Assembly (NCBI RefSeq): GCF_021389955.1
Contig: NZ_CP089980.1
Coordinates: forward strand, 433,501-497,500
Direction of reading: 5' to 3'
Length of the DNA: 64,000 bases
From: Fulvivirga maritima
Lineage (GTDB): Bacteria; Bacteroidota; Bacteroidia; Cytophagales; Cyclobacteriaceae
Under the pieces are notes generated by a model. It saw nothing but the letters and a program-made list of their open reading frames with translations, made no database searches and had not been told where the DNA came from. Below, piece by piece: positions 1-10,900 of the stretch. The first letter of the stretch is position 1. Every line of letters starts with the position of its first letter. Made by a program: the position numbers and the translations under genes.

Positions 1-1388
1 CTATCTCCCTTTCTGCCGGATAGCCATCCCAGGCATCTAAATTATAAGGCAAAACAGTCTCTACCTTGGCAATTTCTTCCGCCGTTAAAGACGGATCATT
101 TTGCAGCATTCGTGATTTTATGGTAACCAACTGCGTAACCAATGTGTTGTAATTGGCATATAACTCTGGCGTAACTCCACTTGCCGTTATTTCGGCGGTA
201 ATAAGCAAAAGCTCCACGGGTATGTACACTTTACCCATAAGCACCTGACTGCCCAGCACTTGCCAGGTAGCTCCACTGCCAGCTAACTGACCAGTAAGCC
301 ATGAAAGCTGTTCTGCCCCTAATATAGTGCGATCGCTGTCCATCCAATCAGCTAAAAAGGCTTCACTATCTAATCCTGATAAAGTGAAATAATCTGCATA
401 GCTGAGCTGTTTATTCCTACCTATTATTCGGGTATCCAGCATAAGGAGGTTAACAATGCCACCCATATCAAAACTGCGATAGATTTTGGCATTATCGCTC
501 ACTCTGGCAGGTAAATACTCTGCCCAGGCTTGTATAGCATTTGATTTGCGCACCTCAAAACTACCCTCATCATCCTGGTGATTCTCGGCTCCATCAGTAT
601 AGGCATCATTAGCTATCTCATGGTCATCCCACACACAAATAAAAGGTTTTAATCTATGCGCTTCCTGTAATTGAGGGTCTCTCCTATATTGCCTATATCG
701 GGCTCTGTAATCATCTAGTTCTATAATTTCACCGGTAGGCTCATGCTCCCGACCTAACTGGGTAGTCAGTTCGCTACTTCCGTATCCTCCTGCGGGGTAT
801 TCGTAAATGTAATCGCCCAAATGCACTACCACATCAGCTTCCGATTGAGCCACTGCGCCATAAACATTAAACAAGCCGGCCTGAAAGTTAGCACAAGACA
901 TTACCGCCAGGTTAATCTGGCTAGCCTCTCCCGCAGCCGGTAGTGTTTTGGTTTCTCCTATAACTGAAGCAGTAGCTGTCATTTCATTTCTAAATCGGTA
1001 ATAATAACGGGTATTAGAGCTTAAATTACTTACATCTACATAAATGGTGTTATCACTTCCGGCATCTACTTCTACCGTTTCACTGGCCACTACTATCTCA
1101 AAATCTGCATCTGTGGCTACATCAAGAATAATGGTAGGTGTGCCTGTTTCATTAGTAGCGGGTGTATAACGAGACCATAACACCACTCTATCCTGAGCAG
1201 GATCAAAGCTGGCTACTCCTTCAAAAAATCCGGGATTCCCTTCCGGAGTAAACGGTGGCGTATTATCATCATCGTCATTACAACTGCTGAGCAGTGTGGG
1301 CGCCAGGCCTACACCCGCTGCGGCCACTACTGAGTTTCTTAAAAAGCTTCTTCGGCTTAGGTTCTTAAGTATTTTTTTCTTTGTTCAT
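1..1388 (-). CDS. PhoD-family alkaline phosphatase/phosphodiesterase (3'-truncated by window edge, frameshift at start)
   Basis: The minus strand reads continuously as a PhoD-type metallophosphatase: an N-terminal fibronectin-like region, then HLGDYIYEY (metal site) and DDHEIAND, as in the PhoD family that hydrolyses phosphate mono/diesters outside the cytoplasm. The export signal is NLSRRSFLRN (twin-arginine) followed by LLSSC, suggesting a Tat-exported lipoprotein. The frame of this signal has no ATG, GTG or TTG: it meets a stop at 1385-1387. An ATG at 1386-1388 would fit if the run of seven T at 1372-1378 (A on the coding strand) were six, giving MNKEKILKNLSRR. So either an indel in the homopolymer, slippage, or a non-standard start. 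The C-terminus lies beyond position 1. Family assignment is solid, start is not. Confidence 0.85.
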
Positions 1389-1570
1389 GGTTGATAGCAA
1401 TTAAGCTTCTAAAATACTCTGCATGCCGAATAGAAGACATTTTTACTGATAATGGATTTATTAATTTTCTTTGAAATATTTAACATTTTAATAAAACATT
1501 CCATACTAAATCCACTACTTAACGCTCAACCATTATTACAATAAACACTAAAAGTAATTACTTCCATTCT

Positions 1571-1642
1571 CACTGAAAACAGTGATTTTCAATAGAATAA
1601 GGCCTATAAGCACTTAGAAATACTTTTCGATTGATAATATTG
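1571..1642 (+). promoter_or_regulatory. Putative promoter with upstream 21-bp element (copy 1)
   Basis: A 21-bp element at 1571-1591 contains the inverted repeat TGAAAA-N6-TTTTCA. It lies 44 bp (start to end) ahead of TAATATTG (1635-1642), one mismatch from the Bacteroidota -7 box TAnnTTTG, with TTA at 1614-1616 in the -33 position. The same element, 20/21 identical, occurs at 7370-7390 with exactly the same distance to its -7 box. The position around -65 suits an activator site. Function is inferred. Confidence 0.5.
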
Positions 1643-1674
1643 TATTTCTATTAGTTTAAACTCATTCTAAAGCG

Positions 1675-4443
1675 ATGAAACAGGACATCACCCAATCTAC
1701 AGGTTATATTTTCAATCATACCATTGAAAAAAGCATTAACACCTACCTTATAGAATGGCAAGGCCTCTTTACCAAAGCCATTAATTCATCTGATAGCGAG
1801 GACTCTTCTATTTCTATACAAGCCCTGAATGAAGCAATGGAACTGCCCTGTAAGGTGCCATTTTTCAAAAGTTGGGACTGGTTGGTTTCCTGCCTGCCGG
1901 CCATGCAGATCTCTAACAACACTTTGAAGTATATCGACAAGGTGCCTTCTCATGGTATTGATGATGAGTACAATCTGTTTATGGGTCATATATATCTGTT
2001 TTATCAAATACCAAATGAAGCTTTAGGATATTATAATGCAGTTTCTAAAAACTATAACAGCCCAAGCCTTTCTTTTTACAAGGCCATGGCTCATAAGCTA
2101 GCTGAAGAATATGAAGAGGCTATTTCACATTTGACCAAATATATTAAAGAAAGGCCCACACATGCCTACGCTTACTATGAAAGAGGATTATGCAATTATG
2201 AACTAAAATACTACTCTCAGGCTGAGTATGATTTATCTACAGCCTCTATGTTTGAGCCCAATTACTTTGAATATCAGTACGGAATAGGACTCATTCTTAA
2301 TATGCAAGGTGAGTATGATAAAGCCCTAAGTCACATCAATCACTCCATAAATATTGCCAATAGCGCAGAAACGCAAGTACAAAAAGGAGTGGCACTTGGT
2401 AATCTCAAAAAGTATGACCAAGCGGTAACAGCCATATCTATGGCATTACACAGTGATCCATCAGTAAAAGGAGCACATTTGGAGAGAGCCAAGCAGTTTA
2501 TCTCTCTTGGATATTACGAAAAGGCGCTAGCTGATCTTGATGTAGCTATAAACCAAACCAAAAAGAGCAGGATGGATCTTGTCTATTTTCATAGAGGCAG
2601 AGCACTAGAGGCGCTGGACAGAAGTGAGTTAGGCTTAGAGGCTTATACCAAATCATTAGAATTAACCTTAAATTCTAACCTAAGGCCTACTATTTTCCAA
2701 AACAGGGGCAACTGCTGGCTGTCATTAAAAGATAATGATAAGGCTAAAGCCGATTATAACAGGTCTATTGAGCTGAACCCTGATAATGCAGATGCTTATT
2801 ACAATCGGGCCCTGGCCAATACAAACCTTAACCTGATAGAAGAGGCTATTGAAGACTTCAGCACGTCATTGAACATGCTGCCAGATGACCCGTTAGCACT
2901 ACGCCTACGGGCCGAATTAAAAGCTAAAACAGAGGATTTTGAAGGTGCTTATAATGATTTAGAAACGGCTCTTCTCTATGATTCTAATAGTTACCTCATT
3001 TATGAAACCCTGGGAGATGTACACGCGCTAAAAAATAACATCCCAGCAGCCATAGAGGCTTTCAACAAAGCAGTAAGCCTGAAGCCCAGAATTGCAAGAA
3101 TTTATTTTAAAAGAGCACAGCAGAAAGAAAAAGCAAAAAACATTCATGGGTCAATGATGGATTTAACCCAGGCCTTGCAATTAGACAGCACCTATGAAGA
3201 AGCTAAGGAGTTAATGCGCTCGATTACCTCAAAAAACCAACAGGCCGCTTCCGTATTTACCCAAAATACAGCTGCTACTAATACCGTAGAGCCGGAGCCA
3301 GACAATGATGCCTTTTACTTTAAAAGAGCGTTAACTCACAGCAAAGCCAATAAAACGCTTGAGGCATTAGAAGATCTTAACAAAGCGATAGAGCTCTCTC
3401 CTAATAACAGTCGTTATTATACCCAGCGAGGTGTTGAGTGGATGAAACTCAAAGATTACACAAGAGGCATTCAGGACTTTAACAAAGCAAATGAATTGAC
3501 TGATCGTGATGTTTTAGCCATTTATAACCGTGCTGTTTGCTATTATTACCTCGGTGAATACGAAAATAGCATAGCCGATTATACCACTATCATTGAATCA
3601 CATACGCCTAATGCTCCTACTTATGCTAACAGAGGTCGGGCTTATGCTGCCATAGGAGAAAATGATAAAGCTGTAGCTGATTTTGAAAAATGTATCGGTT
3701 TCAATCCGAAATCGCCATATGGCTATCTGGAGAGAGGTAACTACTACATGAGAACCGGTCAAAATGAAGAGGCGTTGAAGGACCTCAACATGCTCATAAA
3801 GCTTCAGCCAACAAATGCCACTTTTTATAATAGCAGAGGTCAGGTTAATGACAAGCTTAATCGCACAAAAGAGGCTATCGCTGACTTTGAAAAAACCAGT
3901 AAACTTGATCCTCAAAGCACATATCCCTATATAAATATGGGTAACTTATACAGAAAACTCAACCAACCTACTGAGGCGCTGGCGGCTTATAATAAGGCCA
4001 TTTCATTAAACCCTAAAGAGCCGCTTACATTCTCTAATATGGGATTGATTTATTATGATATGGCGCTTTACGATGAAGCTATGAAATGCTTTGATAAAGC
4101 TATTGCTAATGACCCTGAACATGTGAATGCCTACTATTTTAAGTCATTAGTATATATACAAAACGAAGACACCTATGATGAAGCTTTAGAAGAATTAGAA
4201 CAAACACTGATTCTGGCCCCTAACCACCAGGATGCCTTAGAGCAAGTAGGTGCCATTATGCTTCATAAAGAAGAATATAAAAAATCCAAAGAAGCTTTAG
4301 ATCACCTTTTAAACATCAATACACAAAGGGCTCGTGCCTATTTTTTAAGGTCTAAGGTTCACTCGGCACTTCAGCTGCAGGAAGCTTCAATAGAAGACGC
4401 TATCAAAGCTCACTCTCTTGATCCTGATAATTTTCCTTTATAA
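1675..4443 (+). CDS. Large cytoplasmic TPR-repeat protein (paralog 1)
   Basis: 922 residues made almost entirely of 34-residue tetratricopeptide repeats (recurring A-Y-N-R-A / L-N-P-D-N-A pattern). Roughly residues 1-110 are a non-TPR head containing a W-rich stretch (FKSWDWL), 110-515 a first TPR array, 520-545 a polar linker, and 546-918 a second array. No signal peptide or membrane segment is visible, so it should be a cytoplasmic protein-binding scaffold. The next gene is a paralog sharing the head and the tail (SALQLQEASIEDAIKAHSLDP against NALQLEDEAIEDAIKAFSLDP), so a tandem duplication is likely. Start chosen at the only ATG following the promoter; the Shine-Dalgarno is weak. The partner protein is unknown; the DUF4132 gene downstream is a candidate by context only. 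Confidence 0.9.
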   Translation: MKQDITQSTGYIFNHTIEKSINTYLIEWQGLFTKAINSSDSEDSSISIQALNEAMELPCKVPFFKSWDWLVSCLPAMQISNNTLKYIDKVPSHGIDDEYNLFMGHIYLFYQIPNEALGYYNAVSKNYNSPSLSFYKAMAHKLAEEYEEAISHLTKYIKERPTHAYAYYERGLCNYELKYYSQAEYDLSTASMFEPNYFEYQYGIGLILNMQGEYDKALSHINHSINIANSAETQVQKGVALGNLKKYDQAVTAISMALHSDPSVKGAHLERAKQFISLGYYEKALADLDVAINQTKKSRMDLVYFHRGRALEALDRSELGLEAYTKSLELTLNSNLRPTIFQNRGNCWLSLKDNDKAKADYNRSIELNPDNADAYYNRALANTNLNLIEEAIEDFSTSLNMLPDDPLALRLRAELKAKTEDFEGAYNDLETALLYDSNSYLIYETLGDVHALKNNIPAAIEAFNKAVSLKPRIARIYFKRAQQKEKAKNIHGSMMDLTQALQLDSTYEEAKELMRSITSKNQQAASVFTQNTAATNTVEPEPDNDAFYFKRALTHSKANKTLEALEDLNKAIELSPNNSRYYTQRGVEWMKLKDYTRGIQDFNKANELTDRDVLAIYNRAVCYYYLGEYENSIADYTTIIESHTPNAPTYANRGRAYAAIGENDKAVADFEKCIGFNPKSPYGYLERGNYYMRTGQNEEALKDLNMLIKLQPTNATFYNSRGQVNDKLNRTKEAIADFEKTSKLDPQSTYPYINMGNLYRKLNQPTEALAAYNKAISLNPKEPLTFSNMGLIYYDMALYDEAMKCFDKAIANDPEHVNAYYFKSLVYIQNEDTYDEALEELEQTLILAPNHQDALEQVGAIMLHKEEYKKSKEALDHLLNINTQRARAYFLRSKVHSALQLQEASIEDAIKAHSLDPDNFPL

Positions 4444-4502
4444 AAAAGTATGAGCGTGGCCTATACTTATTTAAACGGTAAAACATTTTTGCTATAAGAT
4501 TA

Positions 4503-4510
4503 TAATTTTG
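4503..4510 (+). promoter_or_regulatory. Possible -7 box for the second TPR gene
   Basis: TAATTTTG matches TAnnTTTG exactly and lies 73 bases before the ATG at 4583. No TTG sits at the usual 17-20 base spacing upstream, and the 21-bp element seen ahead of the genes at 1675 and 7496 is absent here. It is followed by GACCA-CA-TGGTC (short inverted repeat) in the leader. Confidence 0.3.
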
Positions 4511-4582
4511 TAAGACCACATGGTCTGAATAAAGGTATAATCCAGACTACTTAGTTATTTTTTAATCAATCATACTGAGGAT

Positions 4583-7321
4583 ATGAAGCCAGGAGATCAA
4601 TCGAACCTACCAGTTATTAAATCGCAGCTGCAATCCTATTATCTAAAAGAATGGCATAAGCATTTTTCTAATGCACTCCAATGTGCTGATAATAATGACA
4701 GACAGATGGTCGTGAGCCATGTAAATATTGCCATGGAGCTAGGCTGCAGTGCTTCGCTGATCAACAGCTGGCAATGCCTGCAGGCTCATTTACCACTTTC
4801 AGTTCAGCAGCTAGAAAAACTTATAGAGCTGGTTCCTTCACCCAAGTCTGACGAAGAAAGACTTTATCTGGCCCATATGCACTTGCTTTCAAATGATTAT
4901 TTCAATGCACTAGTGCTCTATAAATCATCTGAATACAGCACCTCTTTATCATTTTACAAAGGGTTGGCCTATTTCAATAATGGTTATTATGATAAAGCAC
5001 GGCAATGCTATAATCAATACCTCGAACATCATCCGCTACAGCCTTTTGCCTACTACGAAAGAGGACTGACTCTTCTGGAGAAAAAGCAACCAAAAGAGGC
5101 TATTGATGATTTTCAAACGGCACTAATGATCAATTCATCTCATTATGAATACCATTTTCAATATGCCAAAGCCAAAATAAATTTTGGCACCAATGACAAT
5201 GCCTTAGATCACCTCACCAGAACTATTAACTTAAATCCTGAGCACTATGAGAGCTACCTTTTAAGGGGCAACCTAAGAGTGCAGACAAAGCTAAACGAAC
5301 AGGCATTAGAAGATTTTACCCAGGCCATTGAGATTAACCCTGAAAGGGCTGAAGCTTATGCCAAGAGAGGCTCACTTTATAACAATGCTTATAATGATAA
5401 TACTAAGGCCATTGATGATCTCCGCAAAGCTGTAGAACTAATCACCCCTAACCTGCCTGATGGCATAAAAGAAGAAATCTTCATAAGCCGGGCTAAGGTG
5501 AATCAGGACATGAAGTACCACTCTCAGGCTATTAATGATTATAGTAAAGCCCTTGAGTTTTCATCAGGCTCGCATCACCTGTATATCTCCAGAGGCAATT
5601 CATTCTTTGCCCTTCAAGAATATAAAAAGGCACTTGCTGACTATAAAAAATCAACGGAATTTTGGAAAAATAGCGCGGTTTCTCATTACAACATAGCTTT
5701 AGCCAAAGAAAACCTGGGAGACAAAAAGGGCGCTATTGAAGCTTATACGCTAAGCCTTATTGAAAGGAAAAATGACCTAAGAGCCATTACACAAAGAGCG
5801 ATTCTCCGTGCTGAAACAGATGATTGGGAAAATGCAAAAAAAGACTTTGACCTGGCCATTATGATCAATCCTAAGCGAGCACAGACCTATAATGATTTAG
5901 GAAATGCACTTTCTAACAGAGACGAAAAGGAAGAAGCCATAAAAGCATACACTCACGCGATAGAGCTTGAGCCTGAAGCTTATATTTTCTTTAACCGCGG
6001 TCTGTGTAAAGAAGCTTTGAAAGATAGTGAAGGCGCCATTGCTGATGCTAACCTGGCCATACAGCATAATGATCAATATGCCGAAGCCTATAACCTGAAA
6101 GCCAACAACCTGGCCATTCAGGGCAAACATGAAATGGCCATCACAGCTTTCACTAAAGCCATAGAGCTTGAGCCTGATAATGCCATGTATTACTGCAACA
6201 GGGCACTTTCATATAGTAAAAACATAGACCAGCTAAAGGCGCTTGAAGATTACAACAAAGCCGTAGAATTAGCTCCTGCTTATAACAGAACTTATGTGAA
6301 CCGAGGTAGCCTATGGGTAGATATGAAAGATTACACCAGAGCTATACAAGATTGTGATAAGGCCATACAAAAAGAACCACTCAATGATATCGCCTTGTTT
6401 AACCGAGCCATTTCTCACTTTAATCTGGGTAATTATAGCCAGGCAGCAAAAGACTACACCATGGTGATATCTCTATTACCTTTTGACTATGTAGCCTATC
6501 ATAACCGCGCTCGTGCTTACGCTAAGCTAAGAGAAAGAGAAAAGGCTTTAATGGACTTTGACAAATGCCTTGAAATCAACCCTGACTATGTAGAAACATA
6601 CGCTGAAAGGGCAAAATTCTTTGAACAGCTCAGGCTATATGATAAGGCTATGCAAGATTTTAATATGCTGATACAACTCAGGCCTGCCTCCTCCAAGTAC
6701 TATAACTGGCGGGGCTTGCTGTTTGAACAATTAAATCAGCTAGATGAAGCCATGGAAGATTATAATATTGCAATAGAATTATCTCCTGATATAGCAGACC
6801 CATTTATAAACAAAGGCAATATTTACAGAAAAAAAGGAGACCCTATTCAAGCCTTAGACTGTTACAGCGAAGCGATTGAAATCAACCCCAAAGACCCTGT
6901 AACCTACTCTAACAAAGGCCTGATTTACTATGACATGGAAATATTTCATGAGGCTCTTGAGAATTTTGATCAGGCCATAGCTCTTAACCCTGAGCTTGCT
7001 CATGCTTACTATAGCCGTGCCTTGGTTTACAGCCAACAAAACCAGGAAGACAAGGCATTAGAAGATTTCCAACAGGCTATTGAGCTGGATGCTGGCTACA
7101 TTGATGCCTATAAAGAAAAAGGCCATTTATATTTCAGGCTTTTGAAGTTTAAAGAAGCAAAGGAGGTAATAAACCAGCTCATCAAGGTGAAACCAAACTT
7201 AGCTTATGCTTACCATTTCAGGTCAAAAATCAATAATGCATTGCAGCTGGAAGATGAGGCTATAGAAGATGCTATTAAGGCCTTCTCATTAGACCCCATC
7301 AACCATCCGCTCAACTCATAA
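4583..7321 (+). CDS. Large cytoplasmic TPR-repeat protein (paralog 2)
   Basis: 912 residues, paralogous over its whole length to the preceding TPR protein, 139 bp downstream on the same strand. The head (YYLKEWHKHFSNAL, then NSWQCLQAHLP) matches the head of paralog 1 (YLIEWQGLFTKAI, SWDWLVSCLP), and the rest is an uninterrupted series of TPRs without the polar linker of paralog 1. No signal peptide or transmembrane segment. GAGG seven bases before the ATG is a better ribosome site than most in the window. Divergence between the two proteins is substantial, so the duplication is old rather than an assembly artefact. Function presumably scaffold or adaptor; no enzymatic motif seen. Confidence 0.9.
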   Translation: MKPGDQSNLPVIKSQLQSYYLKEWHKHFSNALQCADNNDRQMVVSHVNIAMELGCSASLINSWQCLQAHLPLSVQQLEKLIELVPSPKSDEERLYLAHMHLLSNDYFNALVLYKSSEYSTSLSFYKGLAYFNNGYYDKARQCYNQYLEHHPLQPFAYYERGLTLLEKKQPKEAIDDFQTALMINSSHYEYHFQYAKAKINFGTNDNALDHLTRTINLNPEHYESYLLRGNLRVQTKLNEQALEDFTQAIEINPERAEAYAKRGSLYNNAYNDNTKAIDDLRKAVELITPNLPDGIKEEIFISRAKVNQDMKYHSQAINDYSKALEFSSGSHHLYISRGNSFFALQEYKKALADYKKSTEFWKNSAVSHYNIALAKENLGDKKGAIEAYTLSLIERKNDLRAITQRAILRAETDDWENAKKDFDLAIMINPKRAQTYNDLGNALSNRDEKEEAIKAYTHAIELEPEAYIFFNRGLCKEALKDSEGAIADANLAIQHNDQYAEAYNLKANNLAIQGKHEMAITAFTKAIELEPDNAMYYCNRALSYSKNIDQLKALEDYNKAVELAPAYNRTYVNRGSLWVDMKDYTRAIQDCDKAIQKEPLNDIALFNRAISHFNLGNYSQAAKDYTMVISLLPFDYVAYHNRARAYAKLREREKALMDFDKCLEINPDYVETYAERAKFFEQLRLYDKAMQDFNMLIQLRPASSKYYNWRGLLFEQLNQLDEAMEDYNIAIELSPDIADPFINKGNIYRKKGDPIQALDCYSEAIEINPKDPVTYSNKGLIYYDMEIFHEALENFDQAIALNPELAHAYYSRALVYSQQNQEDKALEDFQQAIELDAGYIDAYKEKGHLYFRLLKFKEAKEVINQLIKVKPNLAYAYHFRSKINNALQLEDEAIEDAIKAFSLDPINHPLNS

Positions 7322-7340
7322 AGGGGCCAAAAGCCCCCTT
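7321..7340 (+). terminator. Hairpin after the TPR pair
   Basis: AAGGGG (7321-7326) pairs with CCCCTT (7335-7340) around the loop CCAAAAGC. It begins on the last base of the stop codon. There is no T tract after it, so it may be a weak terminator or a 3'-end stabilising hairpin. Confidence 0.45.
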
Positions 7341-7369
7341 AACCTCCTTATTTACAGGGAACTGCTTAC

Positions 7370-7441
7370 CACTGAAAACCGTGATTTTCACGAATCCTTA
7401 CTTATAATGAGCTTGAAAAAGCATCGAATATGATATTTTTG
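7370..7441 (+). promoter_or_regulatory. Promoter with upstream 21-bp element (copy 2)
   Basis: The 21-bp element (7370-7390; core ACTGAAAACCGTGATTTTCA) is followed by TTG at 7413-7415, an 18-base spacer and TATTTTTG at 7434-7441, a perfect TAnnTTTG -7 box. The predicted start of transcription is near 7447, about 49 bases before the ATG at 7496. Element-to-box distance is identical to that at 1571-1642. Confidence 0.6.
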
Positions 7442-7495
7442 TCGAGCATCATTTGATGTATAAATCACAACCTGTAATCACAAAACCTAATAGTG

Positions 7496-7921
7496 ATGAA
7501 AATCAATTACAGTGTAAAACAGATGGGTAAAAAACACCCACTCATAGGTAGAAGTACCATTGAAATAAAAGATATAAGTCAGCCTGCCCCATTAAGGGAT
7601 CTCATATCAGCAATAGTAACACAACAAGTAGAGGCCTTCAACCAACGTAAAAGCGAAAACAACATTATCCCCTACCTTTTAGATCAAGATATTGATAGCC
7701 AGAAAGAGCATGGTAAAGTAGGATTTAATGACAGCTATAATAATGAGCTGGCCAATGTAGACGAAGCCATTGAAAACGCACTACTCTCTTTTGAAGACGG
7801 CATATACTGCGTCTTTATTGATGATGAGCAAGTAGAACACCTAAATGACAGGGTGAATATATCAGCGGACAGCATTCTTTATTTTATCAGATTAACTTTT
7901 TTATCAGGTAGCATTTGGTAG
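7496..7921 (+). CDS. Conserved hypothetical small protein preceding DUF4132
   Basis: 141 residues, acidic, without signal peptide or membrane helix. The family is not named with confidence; visible blocks are KQMGKKHPLIGR near the N-terminus, a central GKVGFNDSYNNE, then DEAIENALLSFEDGIYCVFIDDEQVEHL and a C-terminal ILYFIRLTFLSGSIW. The mix of short strands with a strand-rich C-terminus would be compatible with a beta-grasp-like fold, but this is a guess. A GTG lies directly before the ATG at 7496; ATG is preferred. It is 45 bp from the DUF4132 gene on the same strand and probably cotranscribed from the promoter at 7413-7441. Confidence 0.75.
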   Translation: MKINYSVKQMGKKHPLIGRSTIEIKDISQPAPLRDLISAIVTQQVEAFNQRKSENNIIPYLLDQDIDSQKEHGKVGFNDSYNNELANVDEAIENALLSFEDGIYCVFIDDEQVEHLNDRVNISADSILYFIRLTFLSGSIW

Positions 7922-7966
7922 CCTATCCGCACTAAAATGTTATGATTATTATACTACAATAACACT

Positions 7967-10900
7967 ATGAATACAGAAGAGTATTTAAAATCAAAAAGGA
8001 TAGATAACAGACTGGTTAACCTTCATAATCAGTACTATGCTATCAACCAAAGTACTAACAAGGCCGATGAGCCTAATAAACATAAAGCCGCACTAGGGCT
8101 CATGTTCCTAAACGCCTACCCTAGCCTGAGAGAAAACAACAATAATTATAGCACTCACAGCTACTGGGAAAATGTAACGGAGGGCTCTCCCCGCATGAAA
8201 GCCTTTGCTGAATTTGGCGATATCAATAACTTCTGGAACGAGCAAAATTATCCTGTTCTGGAAGATTTATTCGGTAAGGAAATTGCCCCATTCGTTAAAA
8301 AAGCCTGGGATAGCATTCCTTCATTACCCTACCAAACAGGCTATAACCGTCGTTCCTTCAGAACATCACAAAAGCCATATTTACACTTCACCAAAAAGCT
8401 TAATTTCGTTATCTCTCTCAATGTGAGAATGGATTATGATCTTACTCTAAAAGAATATATTCTCTATTCTAACGAAATCGCAGCTTACACCTCTGAGTTT
8501 GGAATATTACTTTCATCATTAGTAGAAGAGGAGCATGCAGAACTCTATCCCTTACTACAAGACATCGTGTATAATAGGCACCCTACAGCTAAAGTAAGCA
8601 GGCCCATTATAAAAGCATTCCTGATCAGCAATAATGAAGGTGCCTGGAAAGCGATTGAAGACCTGCTGCTTTCCGCTCAAAGACAGGAAGGCCTGCGCCA
8701 AACCATATTAGAGCAGCTGGATGAAACCTCCATAGGTGCGCTGATTCATTTTATAAAGTTAACACTTAGGGAGAACCTGATACGCTTCTCTTCTGTAGTT
8801 CGAGCTATGAACACCTGGGCCGGTCTGGGCTGGGATGCTGAGAAACAAAGCACCGTAAAACGCTTTTTTGAGCTCGCACTACACTTTCTGGAACACCCGG
8901 AAGAAGTTAAAAATGCCATTAAAAGTAAAGACAATGCTGAAATATACATGGCCTTATGGGCTGCCGCAGTAAGAGACACCAATAACTGCACAGAATTACT
9001 ACAAGAACTACTTCAGCAAGACAACAAAGAGAAAAACCACCTGGCTCTATATTTTATTAACGAAATAAGCCTGCCAGATACTACCTCAATTGCTGTAGAT
9101 TCACTTATAGAAGATAAGCTTAAAAATGATGACTCTCAGGAGTTCTTATTCTGGCTTATTCATCTGTTAAAATACAGATCGTATTTCACAGAAAACCATA
9201 TCAATGAAGAAACCCATCAGTTAATTGTTGATCACCTGACTAGTGAAGTGCCTAAAATCCCTAAAAAAGGCAAGAAGTTTACGGGTAAGGTGTTTAGCTG
9301 GTCTGTTTTTAACCTTACACAAGAGGAAGGTTATGACTTTTTAATTAACCTGCTTGATGAAAAAACACAAAAAGACCTTGATCTCTTGATTGAGCTATTC
9401 CCTAACATGGGTGTTTACCAAAGAGAAAGAGTAACAAGACTGATACTTCCTGAATTTCATACTTACGGTCAAAATAAACCCAATGAAAGCTATACGCTAT
9501 CTACATTTAAAAGAAATTTCTGCCTGAGCGTACTAAAAGACCGTTCGGCCAGTATAAAAAATGTAGCTATAGAAGCACTTGGCTTTGCTGAGCTAAGTGA
9601 GGAAGAACTGGGTCAATTTGAAGACCTCCTCAAAAGTAAAAGTGCAGACGTACGCGCCAGCATTATCAGCTTTATAATGAAAAAAGATGATGCTACCGTA
9701 CAGCAAAGTATCGATAGGCTTCTTACCGCCAGCAATCAGGAGCAGCGCCTTTCTGCATTAGATATGCTTAATCAATTGCATCAGAAAGAAGAGCTTAGAG
9801 ACTGGACCGCCACTAAAGCAGAGGAATTTATTGCTATGAGGGAGCCTTCTCCGAAAGAACAAATCCTTCTTGAGAACCTTCGCCAAGATGAATCCATCCT
9901 CAATAAATACACTATTGAAAATGGATATGGACTCTTTGATCCTAACAACATTTCATCACCACAAAAGCCTGACGCTCCTAAAAAGGAGATAGAAGAACGT
10001 TTCTTTAATAGCAATTTCGGCCTGAGTGTTTCTGTAGATAAGCTAAAAGAAGAATTAAAGAAACTAGAAGCCATCGTAAAGGAACACCATGATTATGAAT
10101 ATACCGTAACCTACTGGCAGGGAGATAAAGAAAAGGTACTATTAGGCAACCATTTTGCTCCAATAGACAGGGATGATAAAAATAAAACTCCTGAAGAAAA
10201 GTATAACAACTACCCACTGCCTGAGGTATGGAAAGAGTGGATGGAAAACTCAGGGCTTACTAATTTAGATCTGTTTATAACCAGCTTATTCTATTATAAG
10301 ATCAGCTATTTTGATCAAAAAGACAGTAAGTATGATGTATTTCCTAAATCAAAAGAAGTACTAGACAAACTTATTTTTGATGCCCAATTTTCCGATAGAA
10401 AAAGAGACCGTTGGAGAGATGATACCGAATTCAGGATTGTAAGAAATCTCATGAACATATATCCTTTCGAGGATAAAACATTGTATTATAAGGCTTTCTT
10501 AGAGAAGTTCATTAACGAAGTAACTAAAGAAGAGCTAGCCGAATATAGAACAATTGAAGACCGATATTACTCTAATGTAGCTACTTGGAGAGACCTCCCT
10601 ACTATTGCCGGAATTTTCGAGCTCTACCGTGATCGTGCTGATAAAATGAACGATGATGAGTTTAAAGCATATTGGCAATTTGAAGATTGGAGGGTAAAAA
10701 CCTTACCATCAAACTTCAGACTTCAAAATTACGAAGCTGATATAGATCAATTCGCCAGAGCTTATCAATTAGAACTTATCACTAAAGATGAACTGCTTAA
10801 GCGCATTCTTAAGCCCGCAGGCCTAAGAGAGTTAACCAATAGAAGGTTAAATTACGGCAGAAGGCAAAAAGAAAATTTACTCACCAAGTTTCCTTTCTTA

